From: CANIGN01 sp964538275
GTDB taxonomy: Bacteria > Bdellovibrionota > UBA2428
NCBI GenBank assembly: GCA_964538275.1
Contig: CAZIFW010000046.1
Location: forward strand, 1-18,652
Direction: 5' to 3'
DNA length: 18,652 nt
The notes beneath the pieces were generated by a model that did not search any database, was not told the origin of the DNA, and saw only the letters and a program-made list of their open reading frames with translations. Below, one piece after another: positions 15,212 through 18,652 of the stretch (within the stretch, counting starts at the first letter, position 1; every line of letters starts with the position of its first letter). Both the position numbers and the translations under genes were made by a program.

Positions 15212-15980
15212 CGACACCTCACTTGCTCCTTTTTTATTAGAAGCCGAAGATCTCTCTGTTTCTTTTGGCAGCAAAAAAGTTGTTAAGAATGTATCGCTCA
15301 AACTTCAACGCAACCGTGTTCTTGCAATCATTGGTCCTTCAGGATGTGGCAAAAGTACTTTTCTTCGCGCCGTTAACCGTATGCACGACTTCACACCGGA
15401 AGCTTTTGTTGAAGGCAAGGTTTTATTTGAAGGCAAAAACATTTTTGTTAAAAAAGAAATTCACCCTATAGAACTCAGACAACATGTGGGAATGCTTTTT
15501 CAAAAGCCCAATCCTTTTCCTAAATCTATTTATAAAAACATTGAATGGGCCCTTAAACTTCATGGATTTGCTCACTCAGAAATTCCTGGCCGCATTGAAG
15601 AGTCGCTCAAACGCGTGGCACTTTGGGACGAGGTCAGCACCCGCTTAAAAGACGAAGCCCTTCAATTATCAGGCGGCCAACAGCAACGCCTATGCCTTGC
15701 CCGCTCGCTGGCTCTAGAGCCTGAGCTTCTATTGATGGATGAGCCTTGTTCGGCTCTAGATCCCAAATCTACCGCTAAAATTGAAGAATTAATTCATGAG
15801 CTTAAGCGCAGTATTTCAATCATAATTGTGACTCATAATCTGGGCCAAGCCGAACGAGTCGCCGATGAGACAGCCTTCTTTTTGAGCGGCAAACTCGTTG
15901 AAATTGCACCTACCCAGAAGATCTTTCATTCTTCGGACAATAAAGATACCCAAGATTATGTGAGCGGCAAGTTCGGATAA
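15189..15980 (+). CDS. pstB: Phosphate ABC importer, ATPase subunit
   Basis: A 263-residue ATPase. Walker A is GPSGCGKST at 49-57, followed by the PstB-typical LRAVNRMHD at 59-67. The Q-loop sits in GMLFQKPNPFPKSIYKNI (101-118), which is diagnostic of PstB over other ABC ATPases. The signature is LSGGQQQR at 160-167, Walker B LLLMDEP at 180-186, D-loop SALD at 188-191 and switch His at 216. It has a normal PstB length. The start ATG has AAGG upstream and lies within the end of pstA. No phoU follows, although many pst operons carry it next. No clear terminator is visible in the 77 bases after the stop. Confidence 0.95.
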   Translation: MEKNQNTNDTSLAPFLLEAEDLSVSFGSKKVVKNVSLKLQRNRVLAIIGPSGCGKSTFLRAVNRMHDFTPEAFVEGKVLFEGKNIFVKKEIHPIELRQHVGMLFQKPNPFPKSIYKNIEWALKLHGFAHSEIPGRIEESLKRVALWDEVSTRLKDEALQLSGGQQQRLCLARSLALEPELLLMDEPCSALDPKSTAKIEELIHELKRSISIIIVTHNLGQAERVADETAFFLSGKLVEIAPTQKIFHSSDNKDTQDYVSGKFG

Positions 15981-16057
15981 CAACTAAGCTAAAGATCAAA
16001 TTTTATTGATTTATTTCTTGTGTGGCCCCAAAGCTTAGATACACTGCGTCGTAATTT

Positions 16058-17668
16058 ATGGTGCTTCGTTCTCTCATTCTTGGCCTCTTATTAAGCTCAT
16101 TACTGTTCGCTCCTCACGCACAATCTACTCCGCGCGATGTGGCTTACATACTTGAAGCCAACTCAACTTTTTCCGACATGCTTAGACTAGAAAAAAGTAT
16201 CCAAGCTTTGAGCCAAGAGGAAATCGCAGATGAAGTGGTGATAGAAAAACTTGTATCCATTGTAGCTTGGAAAAGAAGCTATGTTTTTAAAAACAATGCT
16301 ATCTACTTACGAAGAGTTAAACGTGCCGCTACCGATAGATTACTCACACTCTTTCCCAAAAATTCGACTCGTATTCAAAAGTTAGCAACAGCATTGGATC
16401 ATGAACTTATTGCACACCATGACGAGCAACTTGTAATAGATACATCAAATTATTCTCTAATCGTGGAATTATTGAGTTCTTGGTCAGCACTGGATAACGA
16501 GACCGCAACAGAAGAGCTCGTAAAAGCACTTGAATCTTCTATTTATCCAAAAATTTTAGAAACTGAACTGGCCATATCACTCACTCAAATCAAGGATCCT
16601 CGCTGGCTAATTAACTTAACCCAAGATCATCAACAACGTATTCGAAAAGCACTGGGTCGACCTTGGGTAATGTTTAGTTTGCAAAATTCTTATAGGAACG
16701 AATTGCGATTTAAGCATCATGCTCTTGCTCAACTCACTAAAACTTTTGATTCTCCAACTTTAAGCTCCCTTCAGAGTATTGAGTCTCAATTAAATATGGG
16801 AATCGAAGATGCGTCTTATTTTAGTTTTTTTCAAACGCTTATCTTACTAGATGATTGGCAAGTTACAGAAAGTGAAAAAAAGTTCATTGGCGACACGCTT
16901 ACAAAAGGAATCGAAAAACTTCTAACTGCATATCCAGAACTTAGATCCAATGCATTTTGTGCCGCACTTTTACTCGACAGTATTACAAAATATGAACTCC
17001 ATAGTCCTTATATAGATAAATTAGTTGCAACATGGCTTGAGACCCCGTTTTTGCTTCATGACCTTCAGATTAAAGGTCACACTGGAATAAGTGAAAAACA
17101 ACTTATTCGCTCATTGCGCATTCAAGCACTTAAACATCTTATCCAGATTCAAAAAAATTATCATTTTGCAAAACACACTCAACCCTTTGAACGTATCGGT
17201 CCTGAAAAGCAAAAAATAGTACATTTCGAATTTCTGAAAACTCTTATTAAAGACAGCTTTACCGCTCTTGACCCTGAAGCTCTACACTTGGCACTTAACT
17301 GCGCTGATTGCGACCCTGTTCATAAATTAGATCTCCTCGATTTTTTTATGATGGAAGATAAGACTCTTCAGGACTTAGTTATTCAGGTCAGCAAAATACC
17401 TGCCGCTCAAGAAAAAGCGTTAAATTTACTCAATGGAGTTCAAAAACTATCCACAGATCAACTTACCTTGCTTGGAAGCATTCTTGGAATTCACTCTCCA
17501 GACGAAGCCCAACTTTACTTGGGTTCTCATACAAACTTGAGACGAATGTTTAAAGAAGAGTGGAACCCTCCTGTGCAGCACGTAGGCCCGATTAGACGCG
17601 CAGTTTCGGCACTCACGGGTTGCGCAGCTAAAATTGCAGCAGCTACCATTCGCCGCGCTATTCGTTAG
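16058..17668 (+). CDS. Exported helical protein of unknown function
   Basis: A 536-residue protein I do not recognise. It has a Sec-type signal peptide: Arg4, a hydrophobic run at 5-18 and APHAQS before a probable cleavage near residue 21-23. The mature part is almost entirely predicted-looking alpha helix, Leu/Lys/Glu-rich, with no membrane segment, no repeated Cys except a CADC at about 423-426, and no catalytic motif. It could be a HEAT-like or other helical-repeat protein, but I could not define a repeat. The C-terminus is basic (AAKIAAATIRRAIR). It starts 77 bases after pstB, without a Shine-Dalgarno. TTGTGT (16018-16023) and TACACT (16040-16045), 16 bases apart, are a weak possible promoter, so it may be separate from pst. 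It converges on glyS with a 13-base gap. Confidence 0.72.
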   Translation: MVLRSLILGLLLSSLLFAPHAQSTPRDVAYILEANSTFSDMLRLEKSIQALSQEEIADEVVIEKLVSIVAWKRSYVFKNNAIYLRRVKRAATDRLLTLFPKNSTRIQKLATALDHELIAHHDEQLVIDTSNYSLIVELLSSWSALDNETATEELVKALESSIYPKILETELAISLTQIKDPRWLINLTQDHQQRIRKALGRPWVMFSLQNSYRNELRFKHHALAQLTKTFDSPTLSSLQSIESQLNMGIEDASYFSFFQTLILLDDWQVTESEKKFIGDTLTKGIEKLLTAYPELRSNAFCAALLLDSITKYELHSPYIDKLVATWLETPFLLHDLQIKGHTGISEKQLIRSLRIQALKHLIQIQKNYHFAKHTQPFERIGPEKQKIVHFEFLKTLIKDSFTALDPEALHLALNCADCDPVHKLDLLDFFMMEDKTLQDLVIQVSKIPAAQEKALNLLNGVQKLSTDQLTLLGSILGIHSPDEAQLYLGSHTNLRRMFKEEWNPPVQHVGPIRRAVSALTGCAAKIAAATIRRAIR

Positions 17669-17681
17669 TGATTTTTATTAA

Positions 17682-18652
17682 CTATTTTTTATAAATTTTG
17701 TCGTTCAAATAAGTTTTGAGCTGATCGACTGAAATCACTTCTTGGGTCATGTTATCGCGCTCACGCACAGTAACTGTTTGCTTAGCAATGGTATCAAAAT
17801 CCACCGTTACACAGAACGGAGTGCCCACTTCATCCTGACGACGATAACGCTTACCAATACTGCCAGAAGCGTCGTAATCAACTGCAATGTGACCTTGAAG
17901 ATCGTTCACAATCTTCATAGCTAACTCGTCCATGCCTTCTTTTTTCATAAGTGGGAAAATAGCCGCCTGGATGGGCGCAATTTCAGGATTTAACTTAAGA
18001 ACAATACGCTCGTTGGCTTTGTCGTCCACATAAGCATCCAACAACACAGCCAAAGTACAGCGGTCGGCACCTACAGAAGTTTCGATGATATAGGGAATGT
18101 ACTTCTCGTTATCTCTCTTAGGATCTACGTAGTGAAGATTCTTTTTAGAGTATTCTTCGTGACGACTTAAATCAAAGTTCGTGCGGTTGTGGATACCTTC
18201 AATCTCATCCCAACCAAAAGGAAACTCATACTCCACATCGCCCGCAGCTTTTGCATAGTGAGCCAGAGCACCAGGCTTGTGCGGACTAAAGCGAATCTTT
18301 TCTTTACGAAGACCCAAATCGTAGAGCCAATTAAGACGCGTTTCTCTCCACATTTCAAAAAACTTTTCGTCCTCTGAAGGATGCACAAAATACTGCATTT
18401 CCATTTGTTCGAATTCACGTGTTCTGAATGTAAAGTTTCCAGGAGTGATTTCGTTTCTAAAAGCTTTACCAATTTGAGCAATACCAAAAGGAACCTGCAA
18501 ACGCATGCTTGAAGCTACGTTGTGAAAGTTTACATAAATTCCCTGAGCCGTTTCTGGACGCAAGTAAACTACCGCGCCTGAATCCTCTACGGGACCCATG
18601 TGAGTTTTGAACATTAAGTTAAAATTTCGAGCAGCATCTAAATCCGTGTTGC
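17682..18652 (-). CDS. glyS: Glycyl-tRNA synthetase (single-chain class II), N-terminus cut by window edge
   Basis: The last 323 or so codons of glycyl-tRNA synthetase, which charges tRNA-Gly in the cytoplasm. The frame stays open to the right edge: ahead of the internal Met at 18614, the residues NTDLDAARNFNLMFKT continue in frame, so that Met is not the start. Class II motif 2 is visible as GKAFRNEITP and FRTREFEQMEMQYF, and motif 3 as ETSVGADRCTLAVLL, with Arg of the GADR element. The C-terminal anticodon-binding domain begins near LKLNPEIAPIQAAIFPL. This is the dimeric (alpha2) type, not the alpha2beta2 type of E. coli. The stop is TAG at 17682-17684. It converges on the preceding gene. 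No terminator hairpin is visible in the 13-base gap. Confidence 0.96.
   Translation of the reverse strand, partial: NTDLDAARNFNLMFKTHMGPVEDSGAVVYLRPETAQGIYVNFHNVASSMRLQVPFGIAQIGKAFRNEITPGNFTFRTREFEQMEMQYFVHPSEDEKFFEMWRETRLNWLYDLGLRKEKIRFSPHKPGALAHYAKAAGDVEYEFPFGWDEIEGIHNRTNFDLSRHEEYSKKNLHYVDPKRDNEKYIPYIIETSVGADRCTLAVLLDAYVDDKANERIVLKLNPEIAPIQAAIFPLMKKEGMDELAMKIVNDLQGHIAVDYDASGSIGKRYRRQDEVGTPFCVTVDFDTIAKQTVTVRERDNMTQEVISVDQLKTYLNDKIYKK

Noticed and set aside
15984..16037. CTAAGCT / AGCTTAG inverted repeat after pstB as a terminator
   Set aside because: The 7-bp arms are AT-rich, about 40 bases apart and not followed by a T-run.
18612..18614. Met at 18614 as the start of glyS
   Set aside because: The frame continues upstream with the family-typical ARNFNLMF segment to the window edge, so this Met is internal.

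Overview
The window looks like chromosomal DNA from a moderate-to-low GC Gram-negative bacterium. Bdellovibrionota/Oligoflexia or a similar deltaproteobacterial-type lineage is my best guess, but the sequence does not prove it. Support comes from two lipobox signal peptides on large surface-type proteins (one with Gly and Ser tracts), a single-chain class II glycyl-tRNA synthetase, and compact overlapping operons. I see no mobile element, CRISPR array, rRNA or tRNA. No stretch longer than 300 bases lacks a gene; the longest gap is 195 bases.

Layout. 1-1117 (-): CorC/CNNM-type membrane protein with CBS domains, cut at the left edge. 1254-3509 (-): large lipoprotein zinc metalloprotease with a strong terminator at 1191-1230. 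3705-7901 (+): a complete Ugp-type glycerol-3-phosphate ABC importer in the order ugpC-ugpB-ugpA-ugpE. It is followed by a small Cys/His/Asp protein resembling N-terminal glutamine amidohydrolase (7891-8436) and a glycerophosphodiester phosphodiesterase (8496-9227). 9255-10541 (-): lipoprotein with poly-Gly, poly-Ser and a Cys-rich repeat tail. 10608-12350 (+): exported or membrane-anchored protein of unknown function, possibly GT-B-like. 12508-15980 (+): complete pstS-pstC-pstA-pstB phosphate importer behind a TATAAT promoter and perfect ribosome binding site. 16058-17668 (+): exported helical protein of unknown function. 17682-18652 (-): glyS, cut at the right edge.

How they work together. 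The centre of the window is a phosphorus-acquisition region. Pst imports inorganic phosphate, Ugp imports glycerol-3-phosphate and probably glycerophosphodiesters, and the phosphodiesterase cleaves glycerophosphodiesters to glycerol-3-phosphate. No phoU, phoB or phoR is present here.

The two observations I rate highest are these. First, a textbook intrinsic-terminator hairpin (8-bp perfect GC-rich stem plus T7) lies inside the first codons of pstC, where it could set the PstS:PstCAB ratio. Second, the small gene overlapping ugpE has the Cys-His-Asp layout of eukaryotic-type N-terminal glutamine amidohydrolase (NTAQ1). Neither is demonstrated. Both come from reading the sequence and from recalled family knowledge.
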